Assembly (NCBI RefSeq): GCF_022397915.1
Contig: NZ_JAKEUO010000012.1
Span: 62,001 to 126,000, forward strand
Length of the DNA: 64,000 nucleotides
Source of the DNA: Vibrio sp. Isolate34
GTDB taxonomy: Bacteria > Pseudomonadota > Gammaproteobacteria > Enterobacterales > Vibrionaceae
Direction of reading: 5' to 3'
Under the pieces are notes generated by a model that was not told where the DNA came from, searched no databases, and saw only the letters and a list, made by a program, of their open reading frames with translations. The position numbers and the translations under genes are program-made. How positions within the stretch are numbered: position 1 is the stretch's first letter; every line of letters begins with the position of its first letter. This document shows, piece by piece, positions 48,565 through 58,390 of this stretch.

Positions 48565-49761
48565 ATGTCTAAGCTAGTTTTAGTTTTAAACTGTGGTAGT
48601 TCTTCTCTTAAATTCGCTGTGGTTGATGCAGAAACAGGTGCTGAGCACCTAACTGGTCTTGCTGAGTGTCTGGGTCTTCCAGAAGCTCGTATGAAGTGGA
48701 AACTTGATGGCAAGCACGAAGCACAACTAGGCGCGGGCGCAGCTCACGTAGAAGCACTATCTTTCATGGTAGAAACTATTCTTGCTTCTAAGCCTGAGCT
48801 TAAAGCTAACCTTGGCGCTATCGGTCACCGTATCGTACACGGTGGCGAGCAGTTCACTTCTTCTGCACTTATCACTGATGAAGTACTTAAGGGTATTCAA
48901 GACGCTGCAACTTTCGCACCTCTTCACAACCCAGCTCACCTTATCGGTATCGAAGCGGCTCAACAGAACTTCCCAGGCCTTAAAAACGTTGCTGTATTTG
49001 ACACTGCGTTCCACCAAACAATGCCTTCTGAGTCTTACCTATACGCTCTACCGTACAACCTGTACAAAGAGCACGGCATCCGTCGTTACGGCATGCACGG
49101 TACTTCTCACCTATTCATCACTCGTGAAGTTGCAGGCCTACTAAACAAGCCAGTTGAAGAAGTTAACATCATCAACTGTCACCTAGGTAACGGCGCTTCT
49201 GTATGTGCTATCAAGAACGGTCAATCTGTAGATACTTCTATGGGTCTTACTCCTCTTGAAGGTCTTGTAATGGGTACTCGTTGTGGTGACCTAGATCCTG
49301 CGATCATCTTCCACCTACACGACGCTCTTGGTTACTCTGTTGAAGAAATCAACAACATGCTAACTAAAGAGTCTGGTCTTGCTGGTCTAACTGAAGTGAC
49401 TTCTGACTGTCGTTTCGTTGAAGACAACTACGGTGAGAAAGAAGAAGCAACTCGTGCAATGGACGTGTTCTGTCACCGTCTAGCTAAGTACGTAGCTGGT
49501 TACACTGCAACTCTAGAAGGTCGTCTAGACGCAATCACTTTCACTGGCGGCATCGGCGAGAACTCTGGCCCAATCCGTGAAATGGTTCTTAACCGCCTAG
49601 GCATCTTCGGCATCGAAGTTGACGGTGAAGCTAACCTTAAAGCTCGTTTCGGCGGCGAAGGTACTATCACTACAGCTAACAGCCGTATCCCAGCAATGGT
49701 TATCTCTACTAACGAAGAGCTAGTAATTGCTGAAGACACTGCGAAACTAGCAGGTCTTTAA
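48565..49761 (+). CDS. ackA: Acetate kinase
   Basis: This 398-residue enzyme interconverts acetyl phosphate and acetate with ADP/ATP. It starts [16 protein letters not shown], the family signature, and shows GHRIVHGG, the catalytic region [21 protein letters not shown] and [15 protein letters not shown] lies upstream of the ATG. It is followed by pta, but with two strong hairpins between. Codon use is strongly biased, as expected for an abundant protein. Confidence 0.97.
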   Translation: MSKLVLVLNCGSSSLKFAVVDAETGAEHLTGLAECLGLPEARMKWKLDGKHEAQLGAGAAHVEALSFMVETILASKPELKANLGAIGHRIVHGGEQFTSSALITDEVLKGIQDAATFAPLHNPAHLIGIEAAQQNFPGLKNVAVFDTAFHQTMPSESYLYALPYNLYKEHGIRRYGMHGTSHLFITREVAGLLNKPVEEVNIINCHLGNGASVCAIKNGQSVDTSMGLTPLEGLVMGTRCGDLDPAIIFHLHDALGYSVEEINNMLTKESGLAGLTEVTSDCRFVEDNYGEKEEATRAMDVFCHRLAKYVAGYTATLEGRLDAITFTGGIGENSGPIREMVLNRLGIFGIEVDGEANLKARFGGEGTITTANSRIPAMVISTNEELVIAEDTAKLAGL

Positions 49762-49770
49762 TTGATTTTC

Positions 49771-49798
49771 CTGACTAGCTTCACTCGAAGCTAGTCAG
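49771..49798 (+). terminator. First terminator between ackA and pta
   Basis: A 12-bp perfect stem (CTGACTAGCTTC / GAAGCTAGTCAG) with loop ACTC is followed by five T residues. It lies nine bases past the ackA stop codon. Confidence 0.92.
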
Positions 49799-49820
49799 TT
49801 TTTCATATCAAGAAAATGGG

Positions 49821-49874
49821 GCTCAACTTCTATTCCTACCCCAATTTAAATATCGGTGGGAATAGCAGTTGAGC
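49821..49874 (+). terminator. Second terminator-like hairpin between ackA and pta
   Basis: The outer stem GCTCAACT / AGTTGAGC continues after one mismatch into an 11-bp inner stem beginning CTATTCC / GGAATAG. Seven T residues follow. It ends 34 bp before the pta start, so it could be a second terminator or an attenuator for pta. Confidence 0.85.
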
Positions 49875-49908
49875 TTTTTTTATTTCCAATAGTCAAAGGT
49901 GTTCGTCA

Positions 49909-52074
49909 ATGTCACGTACTATTATGCTTATCCCTACAAGCGCTGGTGTTGGTCTTACTAGTGTTAGCATGGGTGTTCTTCGCGCTATGGAGCGTAAGGG
50001 CGTAAGTGTTTCTTTCTACAAGCCAATCGCTCAGCCTCGCAGCGGTGGTGATCAACCAGATCTAACGTCTACTATTATCAGCGTAAACAGCGACATTAAG
50101 ATTGGTGAGCCAATCGCAATGACTAAAGCTGAAGCTTTGATCGGTAGCGAAAAAATGGACGTACTTCTTGAGTCTGTTGTTGAGCAATACAACAAGATCA
50201 ACAAAGACGCAGAAGTAACGCTAATCGAAGGTCTAGTACCTACTCGTAAGCACCCATTTGCTAACCAAGTAAACGCGGAAATCGCGAAAACACTTGGCGC
50301 GGAGATCGTATTCGTTGCGACTCCTGGTACTGACAACCCTACGCAACTTAAAGAGCGTATCGAAGTAGCATGTTCTAACTTCGGAGGTACTAAGAACAAG
50401 AACATCAAAGGCGTAATCATCAACAAGCTTAACGCTCCTGTTGATGAAGCTGGCCGTACTCGCCCTGACCTATCTGAAATCTTCGACGATGCAGATACAG
50501 CTCAGCAAGCGAACCTTGAAGTAATGCAAATCTTCAACTCTAGCCCTATCCGTGTTCTTGGCTGTGTGCCATGGAGCATCGACCTAATCGCAACTCGTGC
50601 GGTTGATATGGCTAAGCACCTTAACGCTGAAATCATCAACGAAGGTGAAATCGCGACTCGTCGTATTAAGAGCATCACTTTCTGTGCACGTTCTCTACCG
50701 CACATGATTGAGCACTTTAAGCCAGGTTCACTGCTAGTAACTTCTGCAGACCGTCCTGACGTTATCGTTGCTGCTGCTCTTGCTGCGAAAAACGGCGTTG
50801 AGATTGGCGCAATCCTGCTTACTGGCGGTTACGACATCCCAGAAAGCATTGCTAACCTATGTGCACCAGCATTCGCTTCAGGTCTACCGATCTTCAAGGC
50901 GCAAGGTAACACTTGGCAGACGTCTCTAAACCTACAGAGCTTCAACCTAGAAGTTCCTGCAGACGATAAAGAGCGTATTGAATTCGTTAACGATCACGTT
51001 GCAAGCCACATCGATGGCCCTTGGATTGACTCTCTATCTGAAGGCACTCAAGGCATCCGTCGTCTAAGCCCACCAGCATTCCGTTACCAGCTAACTGAAT
51101 TCGCTCGTAAAGCGGCTAAGCGCATCGTTCTTCCTGAAGGTGATGAGCCACGTACAGTTAAAGCTGCGGCTATCTGTGCTGAGCGCGGTATCGCGACTTG
51201 TGTACTTCTAGGTAACCCAGAAGAAATCCGTCGTGTTGCTGCACAGCAAGGTGTTGAGCTTGGCGCTGGCGTTGAGATCATCGATTCTGCATCAGTTCGC
51301 GAAAACTACGTAGCTCGTCTAGTTGAACTTCGTGGCGCTAAAGGTATGACTGAAGTTGTAGCTCGTGAGAAGCTAGAAGATTCAGTATTCCTAGGCACTA
51401 TGATGCTTGAAGCTGGTGAAGTTGACGGCCTAGTTTCTGGCGCTGTTCACACAACGGCGAACACTATCGTTCCTCCGTTCCAGATCATCAAGACTGCTCC
51501 TGATGCTTCTATCGTATCTTCAATCTTCTTCATGCTTCTGCCTGATCAAGTTCTTGTATACGGTGACTGTGCGATCAACCCAGATCCAACAGCTGAACAG
51601 CTTGCTGAAATCGCTATTCAATCTGCAGATTCTGCTGCGGCATTCGGTATCGACCCACGCGTTGCTATGATCTCTTACTCTACTGGTGAATCTGGTAAGG
51701 GTGCAGACGTAGATAAAGTACGTGAAGCAACTAAGATTGCTCAAGAGAAACGTCCAGATCTAGTGATCGACGGCCCTCTACAGTACGACGCGGCTATCAT
51801 GGAAAACGTTGCTGCTTCTAAAGCACCAAACTCTCCAGTAGCAGGTAAAGCGACTGTATTCGTATTCCCAGACCTAAACACTGGTAACACGACTTACAAA
51901 GCTGTACAGCGTTCAGCGGACCTAGTATCTATCGGTCCAATGCTTCAAGGTATGCGCAAGCCAGTAAATGACTTGTCTCGTGGCGCTCTAGTAGACGACA
52001 TCGTTTACACAGTAGCTCTAACGGCTATCCAAGCAGACCAAGCAGCTCAAGCTGAAGAAAAAGTAATTAACTAA
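49909..52074 (+). CDS. pta: Phosphate acetyltransferase
   Basis: This 721-residue enzyme converts acetyl-CoA and phosphate to acetyl phosphate. It is the long form: an N-terminal CobQ/DRTGG-like regulatory region (about 1-370, starting [18 protein letters not shown]) and a C-terminal PTA_PTB catalytic domain (about 395-715: [42 protein letters not shown]). With ackA it forms the overflow pathway to acetate. A good ribosome binding site (AAAGGTG) precedes the ATG. Confidence 0.97.
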   Translation: MSRTIMLIPTSAGVGLTSVSMGVLRAMERKGVSVSFYKPIAQPRSGGDQPDLTSTIISVNSDIKIGEPIAMTKAEALIGSEKMDVLLESVVEQYNKINKDAEVTLIEGLVPTRKHPFANQVNAEIAKTLGAEIVFVATPGTDNPTQLKERIEVACSNFGGTKNKNIKGVIINKLNAPVDEAGRTRPDLSEIFDDADTAQQANLEVMQIFNSSPIRVLGCVPWSIDLIATRAVDMAKHLNAEIINEGEIATRRIKSITFCARSLPHMIEHFKPGSLLVTSADRPDVIVAAALAAKNGVEIGAILLTGGYDIPESIANLCAPAFASGLPIFKAQGNTWQTSLNLQSFNLEVPADDKERIEFVNDHVASHIDGPWIDSLSEGTQGIRRLSPPAFRYQLTEFARKAAKRIVLPEGDEPRTVKAAAICAERGIATCVLLGNPEEIRRVAAQQGVELGAGVEIIDSASVRENYVARLVELRGAKGMTEVVAREKLEDSVFLGTMMLEAGEVDGLVSGAVHTTANTIVPPFQIIKTAPDASIVSSIFFMLLPDQVLVYGDCAINPDPTAEQLAEIAIQSADSAAAFGIDPRVAMISYSTGESGKGADVDKVREATKIAQEKRPDLVIDGPLQYDAAIMENVAASKAPNSPVAGKATVFVFPDLNTGNTTYKAVQRSADLVSIGPMLQGMRKPVNDLSRGALVDDIVYTVALTAIQADQAAQAEEKVIN

Positions 52075-52110
52075 TTACCTTTTCATGTCCTAAGGGACTT
52101 TAAGAGTGTT

Positions 52111-52136
52111 AAAGCCCATGCAATTGCGTGGGCTTT
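52111..52136 (+). terminator. Terminator after pta
   Basis: An 11-bp stem (AAAGCCCATGC / GCGTGGGCTTT, one G-T pair) with loop AATT is followed by T residues. Confidence 0.92.
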
Positions 52137-52196
52137 TTTTATGTCTTATTATTGTATAGCATACCAAATAATAGGTTTAGAAGGTGAAAGTGACAC

Positions 52197-53201
52197 ATGT
52201 CGATTGAATTTACCAAAGAGTCAGCAATACGTGATCATGTATTAAAAAGTGTGAGTATCGCACTCGCCCTTTTTGTGTTGGTCGTTGCTTCTTCAAATTT
52301 CTTTTTGAGTAAAGATTATGCTCTCGGCAGTCTGGAAGTGCTTATCTCACTGATCCTTTTCCACGTCTATTACGAGACTAAACGTGGCTTTTCACTTTCT
52401 TGGCAACCTCTGTTGTTAGCAACTGTGATTACTGGAGGTCTGATCTATGGATTTGCGAACGCGAAACCACAAGCTGCTATCATCATGTGGGTCTTTGTCC
52501 TGCCTCCACTGTACCAACTACTGTTTAACCGATTCATTGGCTCGCTGTTCACTTTCGCGATGCTAGGGGCGACCGCATTGTTTTACTTCCCTAACCTATT
52601 CAGCGAAGGCGTTTACCCTTTTGCATTCGTAAACTTCGTTATCCCATATTCGATGATTTGGCTCATCTCATTCAATCATGAGTCAGTGCGTATTGGTGTG
52701 AAAGAACGACTTGAACAACTGGCGCGAACTGATGCCCTAACCAGTGCGTTCAATCGGCTGGCCCTACAACAAGATGCTTTGAACACACTACATCACAGCC
52801 CAGCTGACTACTTACTGCATTTCGACTTAGATTGGTTTAAAACGGTCAATGATACCTACGGACACAGTATTGGTGACCAGGTTCTAAAAGAAGTGGTGTC
52901 TGAAACACAACGAGTCTTACCAAGCGGTAAGGTTTATCGAATTGGCGGTGAGGAGTTTTGTGTCATCTTTGAAGCTGAGAACTTTGAGGATGCGACAACG
53001 AAAGCTGATGAGCTAAAAGAGTCGATTGCTGAAATGGCTATATCTAAAGGCAATCACCACATCAAGGTCACCATCAGCGGTGGATTGATTGAACTCTCAT
53101 CCCTGGGAATGACTGAACAACTTGATGATGCTTTGCAGAGAACTGATAAAGCACTCTACAAAGCAAAACAGTCAGGAAGAAATTTAATTGTCGCGGCTTA
53201 G
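52197..53201 (+). CDS. Membrane-bound diguanylate cyclase
   Basis: This 334-residue protein has about six membrane helices (roughly 17-36, 45-58, 70-86, 93-110, 113-131, 141-159) and a C-terminal GGDEF domain (about 170-334). The active loop is GGEEF at 250-254. The upstream segment LPSGKVYRI lacks the RxxD inhibitory site, so product inhibition is unlikely. The membrane part has no recognised ligand domain. Its stop codon overlaps that of the convergent yqjG by four bases. Confidence 0.9.
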   Translation: MSIEFTKESAIRDHVLKSVSIALALFVLVVASSNFFLSKDYALGSLEVLISLILFHVYYETKRGFSLSWQPLLLATVITGGLIYGFANAKPQAAIIMWVFVLPPLYQLLFNRFIGSLFTFAMLGATALFYFPNLFSEGVYPFAFVNFVIPYSMIWLISFNHESVRIGVKERLEQLARTDALTSAFNRLALQQDALNTLHHSPADYLLHFDLDWFKTVNDTYGHSIGDQVLKEVVSETQRVLPSGKVYRIGGEEFCVIFEAENFEDATTKADELKESIAEMAISKGNHHIKVTISGGLIELSSLGMTEQLDDALQRTDKALYKAKQSGRNLIVAA

Positions 53202-54139
53202 AGACCACGTCCGTGAGGTGAGTCTAAATCCAGATCTGGCCCTTTAGGCACCACTTGAGTCGGGTTGATACCAGTGTGGCTGTAGTAGTAGTGACGCTTG
53301 ATATGGTAAAAATCGGTCGTCTCTTTGATCCCTTCGATCTGATACAGCTCTTTTAGGTAACCCTGAATATTTGCGTAGTCCTCAATTCGCTGCTTGTTAC
53401 ACTTGAAGTGGCCAACATACACTGCATCGAATCGAACCAAGGTCGTAAACAACCGCCAATCCGCTTCTGTAATCTCGTTACCTGCCAGATAACGGTTTTC
53501 GCTAAGGTGGGTATCCACTTTGTCTAACGCTTCAAATAACGCGTCATACGCTTCTTCATAAGCTTCTTGTGTGGTCGCGAAGCCGGTACGATAAACGCCG
53601 TTATTGATGTTCGGATAGATGTAGTCGTTCCACTCGTCAATCTTGCTCGCCAATTCCCATGGGTAGTAATCATCGGTGTTACCTGTTAACTCATTAAATT
53701 CTGAATTGAACATGCGGATGATTTCAGACGACTCGTTGCTAACGATGGTGTTGGTTTTCTTATCCCATAAAACAGGAACCGTTACTCGACCTGAATAGTC
53801 CGGTTTGGCTTGGGTGTAGATTTGGTGCATGCGAGTGTGACCGAACAGAGGCTCAGGCAAGCCCATTTGCCACCCTTCACTCATCATGTCAGGGCAAACT
53901 ACTGTCACATCGATGTGATCGGTTAGGTCTTTCAGTTCACGGAAGATCAGCGTGCGATGCGCCCACGGACAAGCTAACGATACATATAGGTGGTAACGAC
54001 CACTTTCTGGCTCAAATTGCGCTCCGGCTTTATTTTCAACCCAGTTGCGAAAGCCCGCATCTTCACGAACGAACTTACCACCGCTTTCTTTGGTGTCGTA
54101 CCACACGTCGTGCCAAACACCTTCAACTAACTTACCCAT
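53198..54139 (-). CDS. yqjG: Glutathionyl-hydroquinone reductase (YqjG type)
   Basis: This 313-residue member of the xi class of glutathione transferases has the catalytic Cys57 in LACPWAHRT. It also shows the family segments GRVTVPVLWDKK, NESSEIIRMFN and GVYRTGFATTQEAYE. It removes glutathione from quinols. The ATG at 54139 is preferred: AGGGG lies eight bases upstream, and the longer frame would need a TTG start two codons earlier. A MITE-like element lies just upstream. Confidence 0.93.
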   Translation of the reverse strand: MGKLVEGVWHDVWYDTKESGGKFVREDAGFRNWVENKAGAQFEPESGRYHLYVSLACPWAHRTLIFRELKDLTDHIDVTVVCPDMMSEGWQMGLPEPLFGHTRMHQIYTQAKPDYSGRVTVPVLWDKKTNTIVSNESSEIIRMFNSEFNELTGNTDDYYPWELASKIDEWNDYIYPNINNGVYRTGFATTQEAYEEAYDALFEALDKVDTHLSENRYLAGNEITEADWRLFTTLVRFDAVYVGHFKCNKQRIEDYANIQGYLKELYQIEGIKETTDFYHIKRHYYYSHTGINPTQVVPKGPDLDLDSPHGRGL

Positions 54140-54168
54140 ATCCAAACCCCTGTAATGCTAACTTTTTT

Positions 54169-54329
54169 ATACCAATCACAGTAAGTAAATGTTCAGAAAT
54201 AGCGTAGAGAAAAGGCTTGAGAACAAGGAAGAATTTTTCTGTTAGTAGCTATCTACAATCAAAAATTCTAACGCCGTTATCGAGCGTTTTAACAAGCTAG
54301 TATGAGCAGTTATTTACTACGATTGGTAT
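54169..54329. mobile_element. MITE-like palindromic element
   Basis: 27-bp terminal inverted repeats match at 22 of 27 positions: left from ATACCAATCACAGTAAGTAA, right (reverse-complemented) from ATACCAATCGTAGTAAATAA. Between them an inner pair GAATTTTT / AAAAATTC (54231-54268) makes the whole 161 bp foldable into one long hairpin. There is no coding capacity. The left end is 30 bp before the yqjG start codon. No direct target duplication could be identified. Confidence 0.7.
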
Positions 54330-54340
54330 TAGTATAAAAA

Positions 54341-54375
54341 AAGCCAACTTTTTCAAAACTAGAAGAAGTTGGCTT
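54341..54375 (-). terminator. Second terminator downstream of oppF
   Basis: A 10-bp perfect stem (AAGCCAACTT / AAGTTGGCTT) with a 15-nt loop is followed on the minus strand by seven T residues. It lies beyond the first oppF terminator and upstream of the MITE-like element. Confidence 0.85.
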
Positions 54376-54439
54376 AGTTGTTCGAATATTTTGATGAAGC
54401 TTGTTGAGCGGACCAATAAGCCTAAACCTAAGACAAAAA

Positions 54440-54468
54440 AAGCGCGACTCTAATAACTAGTCGCGCTT
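54440..54468 (-). terminator. Terminator after oppF
   Basis: A 10-bp GC-rich stem (AAGCGCGACT / AGTCGCGCTT) with a 9-nt loop is followed on the minus strand by T residues. A short perfect palindrome AGCCTGT-C-ACAGGCT (54470-54484) abuts it. It ends the opp operon. Confidence 0.92.
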
Positions 54469-54503
54469 AAGCCTGTCACAGGCTGAACCGTTTTAAATAG
54501 GCT

Positions 54504-55496
54504 CTAGACTTGTACGTGCAAGCAAGATACTGCGTGAACGTCATCGCCTTGAATCGTTGGCTTAGTTTGCGCACACGCCTCTGTCGCTTGTGGGCAACGA
54601 GTACGGAACACACAACCTGATGGCGGATTGATTGGTGACGGTAGATCACCTTCCAACATCTGAATGGTTTTGCTGCGCTCTAAGCGAGGATCTGGAATTG
54701 GAACTGCAGACATCAACGCTTTGGTGTACGGGTGCTTAGGATCAGAGAACAATGCTTCTGATTCGCCAAGTTCTACCGCGTTGCCTAAGTACATCACCAA
54801 CACACGGTCAGAAATGTGTTTAACAACCGACAAATCGTGCGCGATGAATACCAAAGACAAACCTAACTCTTTTTGTAGCTCCTTCAGAAGGTTAACTACT
54901 TGAGCTTGGATAGATACATCCAATGCTGAAACTGGTTCATCACAGATGATCATCTTAGGCTTCAAGATGAGAGCACGTGCGATACCGATACGCTGACACT
55001 GACCACCGGAGAACTCATGCGGGTAACGGTTGATTACGTTTGGTAGCAAACCAACCTTTGCCATCATCTCTTTAACTCGGTCCTTCACTTCCTGTTTAGA
55101 AAGCTCTGGGTAAAAAGTCTCTAGAGGCTCTGCAATGATGTCACCAACAGACATACGCGGGTTAAGCGATGCGAGCGGGTCTTGGAAGATCATCTGAATC
55201 TCTTTACGAGTTTCGCGACGCTGTACTTCCTGCATTTTAGTCAAGTCTTGGCCTAACCACATCACTTCGCCGTCTGTCGCTTCAACCAAACCAATGATTG
55301 CACGAGCAAATGTCGATTTACCACAACCAGACTCACCTACTACACCCAGCGTTTCTCCTTCGTAAAGGTGGATATCAACGCCATCAACAGCTTTCAGGTT
55401 TGACGGTTTTGCCCAAGGCCACGCTGATTTAGCTGCGATGCTAAAGTGAACTTTCAGGTCTTTAATATCTAGTAATAACTGTTTATCTACACTCAT
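54504..55496 (-). CDS. oppF: Oligopeptide ABC transporter ATPase OppF
   Basis: This 330-residue ATPase has Walker A GESGCGKST, signature FSGGQCQRIGIARAL and Walker B LIICDEPVSALD-like sequence, plus the C-terminal oligo_HPY region with the Cys pair CVFRTRCPQA. It pairs with OppD to power peptide import. The ATG overlaps the oppD stop codon (ATGA), so translation is coupled; the longest frame would need an upstream TTG. It is last in the operon. Confidence 0.96.
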   Translation of the reverse strand: MSVDKQLLLDIKDLKVHFSIAAKSAWPWAKPSNLKAVDGVDIHLYEGETLGVVGESGCGKSTFARAIIGLVEATDGEVMWLGQDLTKMQEVQRRETRKEIQMIFQDPLASLNPRMSVGDIIAEPLETFYPELSKQEVKDRVKEMMAKVGLLPNVINRYPHEFSGGQCQRIGIARALILKPKMIICDEPVSALDVSIQAQVVNLLKELQKELGLSLVFIAHDLSVVKHISDRVLVMYLGNAVELGESEALFSDPKHPYTKALMSAVPIPDPRLERSKTIQMLEGDLPSPINPPSGCVFRTRCPQATEACAQTKPTIQGDDVHAVSCLHVQV

Positions 55497-56464
55497 TTTG
55501 TCCAAGTCTCCCAGTCAGAAAAACAAGCACGCTGACGGTCATTACCAAATGGCGTCAAAATAGGTGCTTCTTGCTTACAACGATCCATTACGCGGTGACA
55601 ACGGTCTTGGTAAGGACAGCCTGTTGGCAGGCGAAGTAAGTTTGGTGGATTACCTGGAATAGTCGGTAGAATTTCACCTTCTGTATCCAAACGAGGAATC
55701 GCTTTCAGTAGGCCCTCTGCGTATGGATGGCTTGGCTCGTAGAAGATTTCATCAACCGTGCCGTACTCCATTGTACGACCCGCGTACATCACAAGTACTT
55801 TGTCACATGAACCTGCAACCACACCCAAATCGTGGGTGATCATGATGATTGCCGTGTTGAACTCATCTTTCAATTCGTTTAGCAATTCCATGATTTGCGC
55901 TTGAATGGTTACATCCAAAGCGGTTGTTGGTTCATCAGCGATAAGCAATTTAGGACGACACAATAGTGCCATTGCGATCATCACACGTTGACGCATACCG
56001 CCAGAAAATTCGTGTGGGTACATAGTGATACGCTTGCGTGCTTCAGGGATTTTAACCGCTTCAAGCATGCGTACTGATTCTTCAAACGCCTCTGCTTTAC
56101 CCATGCCTTTGTGCAGCATAAGTACTTCCATCAGCTGATCACTTACTTTCATGTAAGGGTTCAGTGATGTCATCGGGTCTTGGAAGATCATCGCGATCTG
56201 TTCAGCACGAACTTTGTTCAACGCTTTTTCAGGTAGGTTAAGGATTTCATTGCCTTCAAACTTTGCACTGCCTGAGATGATGCCGTTCTTAGCCAGCAGC
56301 CCCATCAGTGCAAATACCGTTTGTGATTTACCTGAACCTGACTCACCCACGATACCCAGCGTTTCACCTTGGTTAAGTGAGAAATTCAAGTCGTTTACTG
56401 CAGTTACGATACCATCTTGCGTGGTAAATTCGACGCGCAGATCTTTGACATCTAATAAGCTCAT
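55493..56464 (-). CDS. oppD: Oligopeptide ABC transporter ATPase OppD
   Basis: This 323-residue ATPase has Walker A GESGSGKSQ, signature FSGGMRQRVMIAMAL and Walker B LLIADEPTTALD, and ends with the oligo_HPY domain with two Cys (GCPYQDRCHRV). It couples ATP hydrolysis to import through OppB/OppC together with OppF. It follows oppC by 42 bp and overlaps oppF by four bases. Confidence 0.96.
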   Translation of the reverse strand: MSLLDVKDLRVEFTTQDGIVTAVNDLNFSLNQGETLGIVGESGSGKSQTVFALMGLLAKNGIISGSAKFEGNEILNLPEKALNKVRAEQIAMIFQDPMTSLNPYMKVSDQLMEVLMLHKGMGKAEAFEESVRMLEAVKIPEARKRITMYPHEFSGGMRQRVMIAMALLCRPKLLIADEPTTALDVTIQAQIMELLNELKDEFNTAIIMITHDLGVVAGSCDKVLVMYAGRTMEYGTVDEIFYEPSHPYAEGLLKAIPRLDTEGEILPTIPGNPPNLLRLPTGCPYQDRCHRVMDRCKQEAPILTPFGNDRQRACFSDWETWTK

Positions 56465-56506
56465 TATTGCTTCCTTAATCTTTTATAGCTTTTAATTGCT
56501 ATTTCG

Positions 56507-57415
56507 TTATCTGTCTTTTGGATCAAGCGCATCGCGCAGACCATCACCTACGTAGTTAAAGCAGAACAGCGTAACTACCATGAATACCGCAGGGAATGCC
56601 AGTTGCCAGATTGCAACTTCCATTGTTTGCGAGCCTTCTTGTAACAGCGCGCCCCAACTTGTCATAGGCTCTTGAACACCAAGACCAAGGAAAGATAAGA
56701 ATGATTCTGTAAGGATCATGCTTGGAATAAGCAGCGTAGAGTAAACCGCTACGATGCCTAGCACGTTCGGTACGATATGACGTGTAATGATCTTCCATTT
56801 GCTTACACCACATACGTGTGCAGCTTCAATGAACTCTTTACTACGTAAGCTTAAAGTTTGACCACGTACAATACGCGCCATATCTAGCCAAGCAATCGCA
56901 CCAATCGCAACGAAGATTAGGATGATGTTACGACCAAAGAATGTAACTAGAACGATAACTAGGAACATGAATGGAACCGCGTACAAGATCTCTAGGATAC
57001 GCATCATCACTCGGTCAGTACGACCACCAATGAAGCCAGAAGCTGCACCGTAAAGCGTACCAATCAGTACCGCTACGAATGCACCCATCACACCAACCAT
57101 TAATGAGATACGGCCACCAATAAGAGTACGAACATACAAATCACGGCCTAAGCTATCAGTGCCAAACCAGTGGTCCGCACTTGGCGCTGCATGCATTGCG
57201 TACCAGTCAGTATCATCATAAGTGTACTGAGCCAGCATCGGTAAGAAGATAACTGCCAATACCATAAGCGTAAGGATAAACAGGCTTACCATTGCCGCTT
57301 TGTTTCGCATAAAACGAATGCGGGCATCCTGCCACAAACTGCGACCTTCAATTTCTAAGCTCTCAGAGAACTTTTCGATCGCTTCTAAATTTTCTTTTTT
57401 CTTCAACATAACCAT
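56507..57415 (-). CDS. oppC: Oligopeptide ABC transporter permease OppC
   Basis: This 302-residue membrane subunit has about six helices and the permease EAA loop (EFIEAAHVCGVSKWKIITRHI). The N-terminal stretch GRSLWQDARIRFMRNKAAM and C-terminal GDGLRDALDPKDR follow E. coli OppC (302 aa). AGGGA lies upstream; either the first ATG or the one two codons later could start it. It is nine bases after oppB. Confidence 0.95.
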   Translation of the reverse strand: MVMLKKKENLEAIEKFSESLEIEGRSLWQDARIRFMRNKAAMVSLFILTLMVLAVIFLPMLAQYTYDDTDWYAMHAAPSADHWFGTDSLGRDLYVRTLIGGRISLMVGVMGAFVAVLIGTLYGAASGFIGGRTDRVMMRILEILYAVPFMFLVIVLVTFFGRNIILIFVAIGAIAWLDMARIVRGQTLSLRSKEFIEAAHVCGVSKWKIITRHIVPNVLGIVAVYSTLLIPSMILTESFLSFLGLGVQEPMTSWGALLQEGSQTMEVAIWQLAFPAVFMVVTLFCFNYVGDGLRDALDPKDR

Positions 57416-57424
57416 GCGTCCCTG

Positions 57425-58345
57425 TTAGTAGCGAATTTTCGGGTCAATCAGCGCTAGCAAAATATCAACGATTGCGTTGAACAAGATGAATAGGAAACCA
57501 ATCAAGATGGTTACACCCATTACTAGCGAGTAGTCACGGTTAAACGCGGCGTTAACAAACAGCTTGCCGATACCTGGTAAGCCGAAGATGGTTTCTACAA
57601 CAACTGAACCTGTAATGATACCTACAAACGCAGGTCCCATATAAGAAACGACAGGCAGCAGTGCTGGCTTCAGTGCATGTTTTAGAACGATGTAACGGTA
57701 ACTTAGGCCTTTTGCTCGTGCAGTTCGGATAAAGTTACTGTTGAGCGTTTCAATCATGCTACCGCGAGTAATACGAGCAAATGTGGCTACGTAAAGAAGA
57801 GACATCGCGATAACTGGTAGCACGATGTACATATAAGTACCGCCGTGCCAACCACCTGCTGGGAATATGTTCCAGTGCAGAGAGAATAGGTAAATAAGCG
57901 CCGGAGCCAACACGAAGGATGGCATTACTACCCCGAGCATGGCGGTCGACATTATGGTGTAGTCTATCCAGGTGTTGTGCTTCAAGGCGGCAATCGTTCC
58001 GACCGATACTCCCATAATCAGGGTAAAGATAAAGGCAATAAAGCCTACCTTAGCAGATACTGGAAGTGCGACTGCGATCAGCTCATTAACGGTGTAATCT
58101 TGATATTTGAATGATGGACCGAAGTCACCTTGTAAGATATTTGTCAAATACGTGGTGTATTGTTCAAAAACAGGTTTATCTAAGCCGTATTTAGCTTCAA
58201 TGTTAGCCATAACTTCTGGCGGTAATGGGCGCTCGCTTGAAAACGGGTTACCCGGTGCGAAACGCATGAGAAAGAAAGATATAGTGATCAACACCAACAT
58301 GGTTGGAATCGCTTCGAATATCCTTTTCATAATGAATTTAAGCAT
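57425..58345 (-). CDS. oppB: Oligopeptide ABC transporter permease OppB
   Basis: This 306-residue membrane subunit has six helices, starts MLKFIMKRIFEAIPT and shows the permease loop NSNFIRTARAKGLSYRYIV and the end DILLALIDPKIRY. The Met at 58345 is chosen because it gives the E. coli OppB length and start; the longer frame adds nine residues. A hairpin lies between oppA and oppB. Confidence 0.95.
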   Translation of the reverse strand: MLKFIMKRIFEAIPTMLVLITISFFLMRFAPGNPFSSERPLPPEVMANIEAKYGLDKPVFEQYTTYLTNILQGDFGPSFKYQDYTVNELIAVALPVSAKVGFIAFIFTLIMGVSVGTIAALKHNTWIDYTIMSTAMLGVVMPSFVLAPALIYLFSLHWNIFPAGGWHGGTYMYIVLPVIAMSLLYVATFARITRGSMIETLNSNFIRTARAKGLSYRYIVLKHALKPALLPVVSYMGPAFVGIITGSVVVETIFGLPGIGKLFVNAAFNRDYSLVMGVTILIGFLFILFNAIVDILLALIDPKIRY

Positions 58346-58390
58346 AAACTCACTCTTTTCAGTCTGTGACAATTAAAAAATAAATAGACA

